In this document: in pieces, positions 9,668 through 16,916 of the stretch | How positions within the stretch are numbered: the stretch's first letter is position 1 | How the letters are laid out: each line of letters starts with the position of its first letter | Source of the DNA: Obesumbacterium proteus | Lineage (GTDB): Bacteria > Pseudomonadota > Gammaproteobacteria > Enterobacterales > Enterobacteriaceae | NCBI RefSeq assembly: GCF_001586165.1 | Contig: NZ_CP014608.1 | Coordinates: 1,240,001 to 1,304,000 of the forward strand | DNA: 64,000 nt | Reading direction: 5' to 3' | Program-made: the position numbers and the translations under genes | The notes under the pieces: generated by a model | What the model saw: the letters and a program-made list of their open reading frames with translations, nothing else | The model's database searches: none | What the model was told of the DNA's origin: nothing

Positions 9668-9683
9668 TGTGACGTAGCTCACA
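9668..9683. promoter_or_regulatory. Perfect CRP-type palindrome between ampH and ldtB
   Basis: TGTGA-CGTAGC-TCACA matches the CRP core consensus at all ten conserved bases. It lies in the 326-bp divergent region, 131 bp from the ampH start and 181 bp from the ldtB start. A TATAAT at 9785-9790 is a candidate ldtB -10. Which gene the site controls cannot be decided from sequence. Nothing else was recognised in this gap. Confidence 0.75.
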
Positions 9684-9863
9684 CACGGAGCTAATCTTAG
9701 AATAGAACTCAGTATGGTTTGGTGATGACAAAAATACGTTAAGAAGATGAACACTAATGTTTTCCTCTTTTGCGTTTGTGCACATATAATGCGCATCCAG
9801 TCTTCACTGGCTAAAATCGACAACCGCCTGTGCGCGGTACTAGCACCCAACAGGAATATAAAC

Positions 9864-10784
9864 ATGAAAATGAGTATCCGTGCGCTCTTCACGGTGCTTC
9901 TGGCAACGACTGCTTTTATGCAGTCTGCATTTGCCGTGGTATACCCTTTACCGGCGAATAACAGCCGTCTGATTGGTGAAAACATTCAGGTAAAAGTGCC
10001 AGAAGATAACAAACAGCCTCTGGAACATTTTGCTGCTCAGTACCAAATGGGCCTGAGTAACATGTTGGAAGCGAATCCGGGCGTAGATGCATACCTGCCA
10101 AAGCCGGGTATGACGCTGACTATTCCGCACCAGTTGATTCTGCCTAATACTCCACGTGAAGGCATTATCATCAACAGTGCAGAGATGCGTTTGTACTACT
10201 ATCCAAAAGGCTCTAAAACCGTTGTGGTTCTGCCGATTGGTATTGGTGAGTTAGGTCGTGATACGCCAATGAACTGGGTCACTTCGGTTCAGCGTAAAAA
10301 AGCGGGCCCAACATGGACGCCAACCAAAAAAATGCACGAAGAGTATGCCGCTAACGGTGAGACTCTGCCGCAGGTATTCCCTGCTGGTCCAGATAACCCA
10401 ATGGGTCTGTACGCGCTGTACATCGGTCGTTTGTATGCGGTTCACGGTACTAACGCCAACTTCGGTATCGGCCTGCGCGTAAGCCACGGCTGCGTGCGTC
10501 TGCGTGATGACGACATCAAATACCTGTTTGATAACGTTCCAGTCGGTACTCGCTTGCAGTTCATCAATGAACCTGTAAAAGCGACCGTAGAGCCTGATGG
10601 ATCTCGCTATATCGAGGTTCACAATCCGCTGTCTACCACTGAGCAGCAGTTCAACTCTGACGCGCCAGTTCCTGTGGTGCTGACCGACGCTATCAACAAA
10701 ATTGTTTCTGATCCAAGCGTTCAGACCAGCGCAGTTGATAATGCAGTAGCAGCACGCTCAGGCATGCCAATTAAAATCAACTGA
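9864..10784 (+). CDS. ldtB: L,D-transpeptidase LdtB (YbiS family)
   Basis: A periplasmic enzyme that attaches Braun lipoprotein to meso-diaminopimelate in peptidoglycan. The start at 9864 (MKMSIRALFTVLLATTAFMQ) is preferred over an upstream in-frame ATG because it gives a normal signal peptide ending in SAFA and has an AGGA ribosome site; the product is then 306 residues, as in E. coli YbiS. A LysM-like segment (residues about 40-95) precedes the YkuD catalytic domain, whose motif HGTN...SHGCVRL carries the nucleophile Cys210. A strong terminator follows. LdtA and LdtC are close paralogues, but the sequence (YQMGLSNMLEANPGVDAYLP) fits LdtB best. Confidence 0.92.
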   Translation: MKMSIRALFTVLLATTAFMQSAFAVVYPLPANNSRLIGENIQVKVPEDNKQPLEHFAAQYQMGLSNMLEANPGVDAYLPKPGMTLTIPHQLILPNTPREGIIINSAEMRLYYYPKGSKTVVVLPIGIGELGRDTPMNWVTSVQRKKAGPTWTPTKKMHEEYAANGETLPQVFPAGPDNPMGLYALYIGRLYAVHGTNANFGIGLRVSHGCVRLRDDDIKYLFDNVPVGTRLQFINEPVKATVEPDGSRYIEVHNPLSTTEQQFNSDAPVPVVLTDAINKIVSDPSVQTSAVDNAVAARSGMPIKIN

Positions 10785-10813
10785 TTGCATAATCACTTGA
10801 TGTGAGTTACCGA

Positions 10814-10840
10814 AAGGCGGGATATATCCCGCCTTTTTTA
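10814..10840 (+). terminator. Rho-independent terminator after ldtB
   Basis: AAAGGCGGGATATATCCCGCCTTTTTT: a long perfect stem with a T-run, about 30 bp beyond the ldtB stop and just before the convergent NTF2-like gene. Confidence 0.93.
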
Positions 10841-10850
10841 CGTCTCACGC

Positions 10851-11252
10851 TCAGAGATGCGCTGCGGTTTCATGCAGATGCCGCCATATCACGTTCCCCT
10901 GACTGCCTTTTTCAAAGACCGCCGTTGAGAAGCGAACGGTTTTCGGCTGTTCCGGCTGTGTCTGTGTTTCCTTATAGCTAACGACTGCGCCATTTTCCCA
11001 CTCAACGATGATGGTCATCTCAGAGACTTCGATACTCAGCCCCGCTTTGCCCCCTCCATTTGCACGGAAAAATGCACACACCGCAGGATAATTCAATAGC
11101 ATGCCACTCATCCCCACCATGGTGAATGCGGGGCTAAAATGCGATAGCAGCTGTTCACAGAGCGCTTCGCTGGCAGAAGCATTAGCAAACCAACGCTGAA
11201 TGAGCTCATGTGATTCGACAACTTCAACAAAATACGGGTTATTTGCGGACAT
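10851..11252 (-). CDS. NTF2-like (SnoaL/DUF4440-type) protein
   Basis: A 133-residue protein beginning MSANNPYFVEVVESHELIQRW. The pattern of an N-terminal helix pair, a MVGMSGMLLNYPAVCAFFRA segment and four beta strands ending VIWRHLHETAAHL fits the small cone-shaped NTF2-like fold, often built from this size of chain. No catalytic residues can be assigned and I do not know its substrate. Its ATG lies inside the end of an overlapping 32-codon ORF, so its translation may be coupled to that peptide. The fold call is inference from pattern; the gene itself is well supported by length, start and codon use. Confidence 0.65.
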   Translation of the reverse strand: MSANNPYFVEVVESHELIQRWFANASASEALCEQLLSHFSPAFTMVGMSGMLLNYPAVCAFFRANGGGKAGLSIEVSEMTIIVEWENGAVVSYKETQTQPEQPKTVRFSTAVFEKGSQGNVIWRHLHETAAHL

Positions 11253-11337
11253 AAGGTTTCCTAGAGAGAAGCGTATACAGCAATGTAATGATGGAACTTA
11301 CGAACAGCAACCCCAGCGAGACATGGGCAAACGTCAT
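11239..11337 (-). CDS. Candidate 32-residue single-pass membrane peptide
   Basis: A short ORF, MTFAHVSLGLLFVSSIITLL followed by YTLLSRKPYVRK, preceded by a very good Shine-Dalgarno (TTAGGAGAGATT-ATG). It has one hydrophobic span of about 18 residues and a basic C-terminal tail, the usual look of enterobacterial small membrane proteins with a cytoplasmic C terminus. Its last codons overlap the start of the NTF2-like gene (TTATGTCCGCAAATAA), so the two are probably one coupled unit. It is too short for usual gene callers. I recognise no named family. Confidence 0.5.
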   Translation of the reverse strand: MTFAHVSLGLLFVSSIITLLYTLLSRKPYVRK

Positions 11338-11510
11338 AATCTCTCCTAAAGGCATACGGAAACGAGATTACGTTAGACAAAAACGACGCCCCACCGGTGT
11401 TAGACCGCAGATTAAGCGAGATAATTGCTGATAAAATACTCGCGCAGATGTTTTTTACCGCACCTTCGCCGTTTTTTTAGGCACTTAAACAATTGAATGC
11501 AGGATAAGTA

Positions 11511-11538
11511 TTGCGTGAGGGTCGTGGCTAGGTATAAT
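11511..11538 (+). promoter_or_regulatory. Sigma-70 promoter of leuX
   Basis: TTGCGT, 16-bp spacer, TATAAT, followed by GC and the tRNA 28 bp further on. The strong -10 and short leader are as expected for a stable RNA gene. Confidence 0.8.
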
Positions 11539-11566
11539 GCACTCGTTTTCCGCATACTACTTCTGT

Positions 11567-11651
11567 GCCGAAGTGGCGAAATCGGTAGACGCAGTTGATT
11601 CAAAATCAACCGCCGCAAGGTGTGCCGGTTCGAGTCCGGCCTTCGGCACCA
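11567..11651 (+). tRNA. leuX: tRNA-Leu (CAA)
   Basis: An 85-nt class II tRNA with encoded CCA. The acceptor stem GCCGAAG/CTTCGGC, the anticodon stem-loop TTGATTCAAAATCAA with anticodon CAA, a long variable arm and the T-loop GGTTCGAGTCC are all visible. It differs from E. coli leuX mainly in the variable arm. leuX is a known integration hot spot for P4-type elements, and a broken P4-type integrase gene begins 200 bp downstream, so its 3' end is the likely attachment site of the island that follows. Confidence 0.97.
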
Positions 11652-11665
11652 TTAGTATGAAAATT

Positions 11666-11690
11666 AAGTCACCTCAGGGTGGCTTTTTTT
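11666..11690 (+). terminator. Rho-independent terminator after leuX
   Basis: AAGTCACC-TCAG-GGTGGCTTTTTTT: an 8-bp stem with one G-T pair and a 7-T run, 14 bp after the tRNA. Confidence 0.85.
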
Positions 11691-11775
11691 ATGCCTGAAA
11701 TTCAGTCCCCGCAAGGCTTTGCCCCGCTTTTCAGTCAACCGACATCAATCTTAGTTACCCCACATCAACATGCTT

Positions 11776-11827
11776 GTGAGTATAGAACCGAGTATATATG
11801 CTGGTTCGATAATGCTTATATACTCAC
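11776..11827. repeat. Repeats upstream of the integrase (candidate arm-type or operator sites)
   Basis: GTGAGTATA (11776-11784) and GAGTATATA (11790-11798) lie in direct orientation and TATATACTCAC (to 11827) is their inverted copy. In P4-type elements the DNA between the tRNA and int carries integrase arm sites and the int promoter, so these are candidate binding sites for the lost integrase. Confidence 0.5.
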
Positions 11828-11852
11828 GGCAGCATATGGAAGGAATACCATC

Positions 11853-13154
11853 ATGGCCCTGACTGATACCAAGGTGCGTTCGGCAAAACCACGGGAAAAG
11901 CAGTACACACTTCCTTATGGGGATGGTATGTTTTTGCTAATTCATCCCAGAGGTTCAAAATACTGACGTTATCGTTATCGTTATCGTTATCGTTATCGTT
12001 ATCGTTATCGTTATCGTTATCGTTATCGTTATCATTATCGTTATCGTGGTGATCAGCACCTTATGGCGTTTGGTGTTTACCCTGAAACATCTTTAGCCGA
12101 TGCTCGTAAGAAACGAGATGAATCTAGGAGGCTAGTTGCCGCTGGTATTGATCCGCGCGAGCACAAGCGGGCTGTTAGAGAAGAACAGGCGAAAGAGGCC
12201 ATTACCTTTGAGTCAGTTGCCAGGGAGTGGCATGCAACTAACAATAAATGGTCAGAGGAACACAGTCGGAGGGTGCTGAAGAGCCTGGAAGACAATCTGT
12301 TCCCTGCAATTGGGAAGCGGAGTATTGATAGTTTCAGCACACGCGATCTCCTTGTACCTATTAAAGTAGTTGAGGCTACAGGGCGACTTGAAGTTGCTTC
12401 ACGTCTTCAGCAGCGTACTAATGCGATTATGCGTTATGCAGTGTAAAGTGGTTTGATTGATTACAACCCAGCTCAAGAAATGGCTGGTGCTGTCGCTTCC
12501 AGTAACCGTGTCCACCGCTTGATTTGAAACGCTTACCTGAATTACTTCATCGACACGGGACGCTAAATGACGCGTCTGGCTGTTGAGCTCACGTTATTAA
12601 TCTTTATTCGTTCTAGTGAATTGCGCTTTGCCCGCTGGTCTGAGATCGATTTAGATACGGCAATGTGGACGATACCGGCGGAACGAGAAGCTATTGAAGG
12701 AGTGAAGCACTCTCAACGTGGTTCTAAAATGCGTACACCTCATCTGGTACCATTGTCTCACCAGGCTTTAGCAATCCTCAGACAGGTTCACAAGCTTAGT
12801 GGCGAGAGCGATTTTGTTTTCGTTGGGGATCACAACCCTCGCAAACCGATGAGTGAAAGCACGGTGAACAAGGCGTTGCGCGTGATGGGATACGACACGA
12901 AGGTTGAGGTTTGCGGGCATGGTTTCAGGACTATGGCATGTAGTTCGTTAATTGAGTCGGGGCTGTGGTCGAAGGATGCGGTAGAGCGGCAGATGAGTCA
13001 CCAGGAGCGTAACTCGGTACGTGCGGCTTATATTCATAAGGCCGAGCACTTGGGGGAGCGTAGACTGATGGTGCAGTGGTGGGCGGATTATCTGGATGCC
13101 AATCGTGAGAAGGGGGGTAGCCCGTTTGATTTTGCTAAGTTGAATAAGGGCTGA
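11853..13154 (+). pseudogene. P4-type tyrosine integrase, multiply disrupted
   Basis: The ancestral site-specific recombinase of the island, normally about 420 residues. The N-terminal arm-binding domain starts MALTDTKVRSAKPREKQYTL and is cut by TGA at 11964-11966, where homologues have Trp in a SRYWRLRYR-like stretch. It is followed in frame by a hexanucleotide repeat coding (Arg-Tyr)n, then MAFGVYPETSLADARKKRDE. A second stop (TAA at 12444, homologues have Gln) and at least two frameshifts near 12510 and 12550 follow. The catalytic domain (ELRFARWSEI, HGFRTMACSSLIESG) is intact from about 12567 and ends normally. The island therefore cannot excise with its own integrase. Confidence 0.93.
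11967..12044 (+). repeat. Hexanucleotide tandem repeat (CGTTAT)13 inside the integrase gene
   Basis: Eleven perfect CGTTAT units, one CATTAT and one more CGTTAT, 78 bp in all, in frame and coding alternating Arg and Tyr (one His). Intact P4 integrases have only a short RLRYR-like stretch here, so the array appears to be an expansion of that codon pair by slippage. Confidence 0.95.
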
Positions 13155-13170
13155 TTAAAAGGGTTTCTAT

Positions 13171-13201
13171 AAGGCGCGCCTCAGGCATGCCTTATTTTTT
13201 T
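13171..13201 (+). terminator. Hairpin terminator after the integrase remnant
   Basis: AAGGC...GCCTT with an internal CCTCAGG, followed by ATTTTTTTG, 17 bp after the integrase stop. Confidence 0.7.
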
Positions 13202-13344
13202 GCTAATTTTGGTTTTTGCAAGTTATTGACTCAGCTGTGCCACTGCAGATTTTGCAACGCACTGATTTTGAACAAGGGTCAAAGACACGGCTCCACAAGC
13301 AGGGCATAATACAGCTATTAATCATTAGTACGGTTTCGTCTGAT

Positions 13345-13770
13345 ATGAGCACAATCACCCCCCACTACCGTAACGTACAGCAGTTGCTGCAAAGCCAATC
13401 CTTTTCTATCGATGAGTATCAGCGTGAGTACAAGTGGGAGAAGGAGAACATTGACGAGCTACTGTCTGATCTTCAGGGAAAATTCTATAACTACTACAAG
13501 CAGGGTGATGAAACCAGCGCTATTAGTAATTATGGAGAGTATTTTCTTGGCTCTATCATTGTCAGCAAACGCAACAACAAAAATTACTTGATCGATGGCC
13601 AGCAGCGAGTCACCTCTTTGACATTGTTGCTGATTTGCCTTTACCGATCTGCCGAGGAACAGAGGCTGCCGGTAGCCCAAACTTTAGCCCCACTTATTTT
13701 CAGCGACAACCTCGGTAACCCCAAGTTCAACCTCGACATCTCTGAGCGACTTCCTGTTATTCGTTCTTAA
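13345..13770 (+). pseudogene. N-terminal fragment of a DUF262 (GmrS-like) protein
   Basis: Starts MSTITPHYRNVQQLLQSQSF and shows the DUF262 signatures YQREYKWEKENIDELL and DGQQR, the ParB/Srx-like nucleotide-binding part of GmrSD type IV restriction enzymes. It stops after 141 residues at FNLDISERLPVIRS, whereas full proteins run 500-700 residues with a DUF1524 HNH domain. A terminator hairpin follows within 5 bp, so the 3' part was lost by deletion or recombination. An upstream in-frame ATG at 13216 gives a non-conserved extension. A complete but different DUF262 gene lies at 31649-33736. Confidence 0.75.
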
Positions 13771-13774
13771 ATAT

Positions 13775-13805
13775 AAAACGCCCGATGATGTTCATCAGGC
13801 GTTTT
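13775..13805. terminator. Strong hairpin terminator
   Basis: AAAACGCC-c-GATGA-tgt-TCATC-a-GGCGTTTT: a nearly perfect 13-bp stem with A/T-rich flanks that can act in both directions. It closes the truncated DUF262 ORF and faces the minus-strand operon ending at 13899. Confidence 0.8.
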
Positions 13806-13898
13806 ACAGGCAGAAAACTGTCAACCTATATCAGGACTAGTCATTTTTGATTACGCGTTATTTGAATGACACATAATTACTCTCACTTCTCTTTCGCT

Positions 13899-14165
13899 TT
13901 ATAGTTTTTCTAGAATCAAGCATGCCTCGCGATTTAGAGCAATGAAATCCTGCCAGCTATACTGCTCTTGATAGTTAAGCCTATACTGTGTCTCAATCTG
14001 GCAAATTAGCGGACGCGTCTCATAAATCGCGCATAGCTTTGTTTCCATCTGGTAGTGGCGACATATACCGTCACCACGATCGAGAAACTTTGTTTCACTG
14101 GCGCGATCGACGTGACGGCAGCATGCTCCGCACTGATTGCAGGGAAACTCTGTAGTAGACTTCAT
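13899..14165 (-). CDS. CxxCxxCC (YkgJ-type) cysteine-cluster protein
   Basis: An 88-residue protein. Near its N terminus it has C-N-Q-C-G-A-C-C (residues 9-16), followed by spaced cysteines in GICRHYQ, TKLCAIYETRPLICQ and REACLIL. This is the pattern of the YkgJ/UPF0153 family, thought to bind zinc or an Fe-S cluster. Its start overlaps the stop of the upstream HNH-like gene by four bases (ATGA), so the two are translationally coupled. It is the last gene of the WYL operon. Its role is unknown; a metal-dependent accessory or modification function is only a guess. Confidence 0.75.
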   Translation of the reverse strand: MKSTTEFPCNQCGACCRHVDRASETKFLDRGDGICRHYQMETKLCAIYETRPLICQIETQYRLNYQEQYSWQDFIALNREACLILEKL

Positions 14166-15733
14166 AGTTTGTTTAACCAGCTACGTGTGGAGCGAGTATT
14201 TCCAGCCTCAAACGGTAGCACGATATTCCGACGTTCGACCTCGGCCCGCAGCAATAAGCCACGCTCAATTTCGCTATTCACTACGTTAAGGTGTAGGGAA
14301 AATTGCTCCAGCTCTGAGGTTTCGATCGTGAATTCTAGCGCTGAAAGCTCCAGCAGGTAGCGATCAAGCTCAGCATTAACCTCTTTATAATACTCAAGTG
14401 CTTTTTGGTACTTATCTTTAAATGTGTCTAGAAATGCCCAGACCTTTTTCATCAAAGCGCTATTTTCGAGAAAATAGTTCATCACCAGAGTCAAAATACC
14501 TGTCGCCAGCGCGCCGCAGAAGGCAGCCAATTCAGGTCCAAAAGGAAAAACAAGGATTTTTGCTAATGCTTCGTTAACCACCACTCCAGCAGCGACGGCG
14601 ATGCCCGCAGCGACCAGTTTACTCACCGTCTTTGCTAACTGTCCTGGAGTTAAGCCCTCAGGGTTAAAAACCATCACTTTGAAGGCCTGCACCAAATTGT
14701 TCCACATCTCGCGAATCAGCCTCACCATCATCTTCTTTGTAGTAAAGAAGATATTGAAGAGTGTTGTGGTAGTACTGGACAGGATGCCGCCAAGTGCACC
14801 GTCTTTAAAGGTCGTTAGGAAGGCGCTGAATTTTTTCTGCATCCGATACCAGACCGCGCGTAATGCTTCAGTCACATCCTGTAAGAACTCTGCGGCGTCG
14901 AACGTATGACGATGCTTATCAAACACCACTGGAATACGTTCCCGGAATTCGAACCAGGTCTCCGCCAGAATCAGCCCTAGCATTTGCCGTGTTCCCATGC
15001 GAAAGGCATTATTCAGCGTAGCGGTGGCGACATTTCTCGCAAATTTACTACCAGTATAATATTCCTGATTGATAGTGCTGTGGTATTTTTCGCGTGCCTT
15101 GTTATCGGCTTTTTTCATGCGTTCGAAATCGGCGGCAGCTTTATTTTCCAGCTTATTTAGCAGCTTTTGTTCTTGCTCGGATAGCGTTGGTTGGCTGCGT
15201 AATCGAACAATTTCCTGTGTCGTGGCTGCCTGTTGCCCTTGTAACGTTTGCACGAAGGCATCCATCGTTTTTGCTTTTTTTGCCTTATTTAGCGACTCGT
15301 TCGTAAAGGTAAGATTCGATGAGTCATTAGCTAGATCGGCCCCATTGCATTCGGCGAGAACACGTCCGGGATCATTATGAATCTCATGGGCGGAAATTAT
15401 GTGGTCGAGGTTCTTTTTATCATTGGCCGAAAAATGTTCACCGGTATAGGTGTCTGTCAATGTACCAGCTTGATGGGCTTTTTTACCTTCTCGGTTAGTG
15501 GCAATATAGTTTTTGTGACTATGGTAATGATGCGAATTATACCCTTCGCGCTGCTCAAATCGTTGACGTTCGACGTCAGTGGCATATACCCCCTGATAGG
15601 CATTATGAATGGTGTTTACATCGCCGCCGTGCTTATCCTCCAGTAGGAGAAAATCTAATCCAAATGAGGTTGTGAGGCTCTTTACTACTGTCTGATGTAA
15701 CTCTTCACCCCAGTCAAATTTAGCTGTGTTCAT
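14162..15733 (-). CDS. Large protein with HNH-like motif and C-terminal membrane region
   Basis: A 523-residue protein I do not recognise as a named family. Residues 105-152 look like an HNH/His-Me nuclease core: LDHIISAHEIH (Asp110, His111, Glu117, His119), then LANDSSNLTFTNESLNKAK with Asn140 and Asn149. A Lys/Glu-rich helical segment follows (about 165-230). Two hydrophobic spans lie near residues 366-385 and 400-425, with a charged helical tail to the end. A nuclease head on a membrane-anchored body fits an effector. It lies between a glycine-zipper membrane protein (47-bp gap) and a coupled YkgJ-type gene. The HNH call is inferred from motif spacing only. Confidence 0.6.
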   Translation of the reverse strand: MNTAKFDWGEELHQTVVKSLTTSFGLDFLLLEDKHGGDVNTIHNAYQGVYATDVERQRFEQREGYNSHHYHSHKNYIATNREGKKAHQAGTLTDTYTGEHFSANDKKNLDHIISAHEIHNDPGRVLAECNGADLANDSSNLTFTNESLNKAKKAKTMDAFVQTLQGQQAATTQEIVRLRSQPTLSEQEQKLLNKLENKAAADFERMKKADNKAREKYHSTINQEYYTGSKFARNVATATLNNAFRMGTRQMLGLILAETWFEFRERIPVVFDKHRHTFDAAEFLQDVTEALRAVWYRMQKKFSAFLTTFKDGALGGILSSTTTTLFNIFFTTKKMMVRLIREMWNNLVQAFKVMVFNPEGLTPGQLAKTVSKLVAAGIAVAAGVVVNEALAKILVFPFGPELAAFCGALATGILTLVMNYFLENSALMKKVWAFLDTFKDKYQKALEYYKEVNAELDRYLLELSALEFTIETSELEQFSLHLNVVNSEIERGLLLRAEVERRNIVLPFEAGNTRSTRSWLNKL

Positions 15734-15780
15734 TGTGCTTAGCCCATAGCAATGCCGGGCCTATTAGCCCGGCGGGTCGT

Positions 15781-16878
15781 TTAAATTCGAGAGGAAAATG
15801 AGTTGAAATCAGAGGCGGATACCTCTAATTTTTCGTCCAACGCTTCTTTGTTCAGTAAGTTCATACCGTTGCTGTCGGTCTGCAGCTGGATCACGCCATC
15901 TTCAATAACGGCTTCACCGTTATCCTGCATTACTGGCTTGAATAAAGGTGTTGTAATTATGTCAGTCATGATGGCGGCTAATTCATAGCCATGATCTATA
16001 AGCGTCATGATTTCTTCTGACTCATCAATATCTGTGGTGATATTCTTTTGATGACGCTCAACGATGACTGCGTGCATTGCTTTCAGCGGTGCAAAGTAGT
16101 GCTGAACGAAAACTGCATGCATACTGGTGATAGATTCATAAATGCTGTTTACATACTGTTGTACTTTCGTCAGATGTGCTTCAGCCGAATTCATTTTTTC
16201 TACTGCAGCGGTTACCTCACGGGAACTTTGATAAGCGTTATCAAGAGCTTTTTCCGCATGGCTATCATAAGCCCAACCTGCGATAGCAATTAGCGGTGCT
16301 ACCACCGCACCGCCAAGTACCATCGCACCGCCTGCCGTCCCCCAACCACCAGCAGCCAGCGAACCGCCGCCAATTGCAGCCATCGTAGCATTATAAGCTG
16401 CCGCGCCAGACAGTGCGGCAATCGGTGTGCCAGTAGAGGCGGCAGCAAAAGCCATAACTCCACTGTACACAGCAAAACCGGCTGCGGCGCCAGAAACCCC
16501 AGCGCCGACTACTGTGGTCAAATATTCTGTAGCGGAAATGGCCAAGCTCCGAATTCTATTAATATTGTGCTTTGGCACGGTCAGTTGGAGATCTTTATGT
16601 CCATCTTTGGCCATGCGCTCAAGGAGATCAATGGCGATTGTATTGAATTCATTGAAATCGTTACCGATCTTCAACTCTATTTCGCCTAATTCGGCCAGCT
16701 TTTTCGATGTGGTTGTGTTGGCCACCTCAAAACTCTCTTTATTCATCTCAAAGCGTCGTTGCGCGCGATCTAATACATCGTCGGCTTCCGATTTTTTTTG
16801 GTAACCGTCATACGCCTTTTTACCACCAAATGCAGTTGCCGCTGCCGCGACGCCCAAAATAATGAAAGGTAATGCCAT
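15781..16878 (-). CDS. Glycine/alanine-rich (glycine-zipper) membrane protein
   Basis: A 365-residue protein with a hydrophobic N terminus (MALPFIILGVAAAATAFGG), a helical segment rich in Glu and Lys (about 25-105), a long Gly/Ala hydrophobic block (about 120-210: VGAGVSGAAAGFAVYSG, then GGWGTAGGAMVLGGAVVAPL) and a second helical region to the C terminus. The GxxxG-like spacing suggests helices packed in a membrane or forming a pore. No enzymatic motif is seen. It is transcribed between the WYL regulator (38-bp gap) and the HNH-like protein (47-bp gap), so the three probably work together. Function unknown. Confidence 0.6.
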   Translation of the reverse strand: MALPFIILGVAAAATAFGGKKAYDGYQKKSEADDVLDRAQRRFEMNKESFEVANTTTSKKLAELGEIELKIGNDFNEFNTIAIDLLERMAKDGHKDLQLTVPKHNINRIRSLAISATEYLTTVVGAGVSGAAAGFAVYSGVMAFAAASTGTPIAALSGAAAYNATMAAIGGGSLAAGGWGTAGGAMVLGGAVVAPLIAIAGWAYDSHAEKALDNAYQSSREVTAAVEKMNSAEAHLTKVQQYVNSIYESITSMHAVFVQHYFAPLKAMHAVIVERHQKNITTDIDESEEIMTLIDHGYELAAIMTDIITTPLFKPVMQDNGEAVIEDGVIQLQTDSNGMNLLNKEALDEKLEVSASDFNSFSSRI

Positions 16879-16916
16879 AGGTTATTATCTCCAGTGCTAT
16901 AGGTCGTTGTTACTAG

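Noticed and set aside
9581..9985. 134-codon minus-strand ORF
   Set aside because: It covers the ampH/ldtB promoter region and the ldtB signal peptide; no ribosome site or recognisable protein.
11967..12044. CRISPR-like array
   Set aside because: The unit is only six bases with no spacers, so it is a microsatellite.
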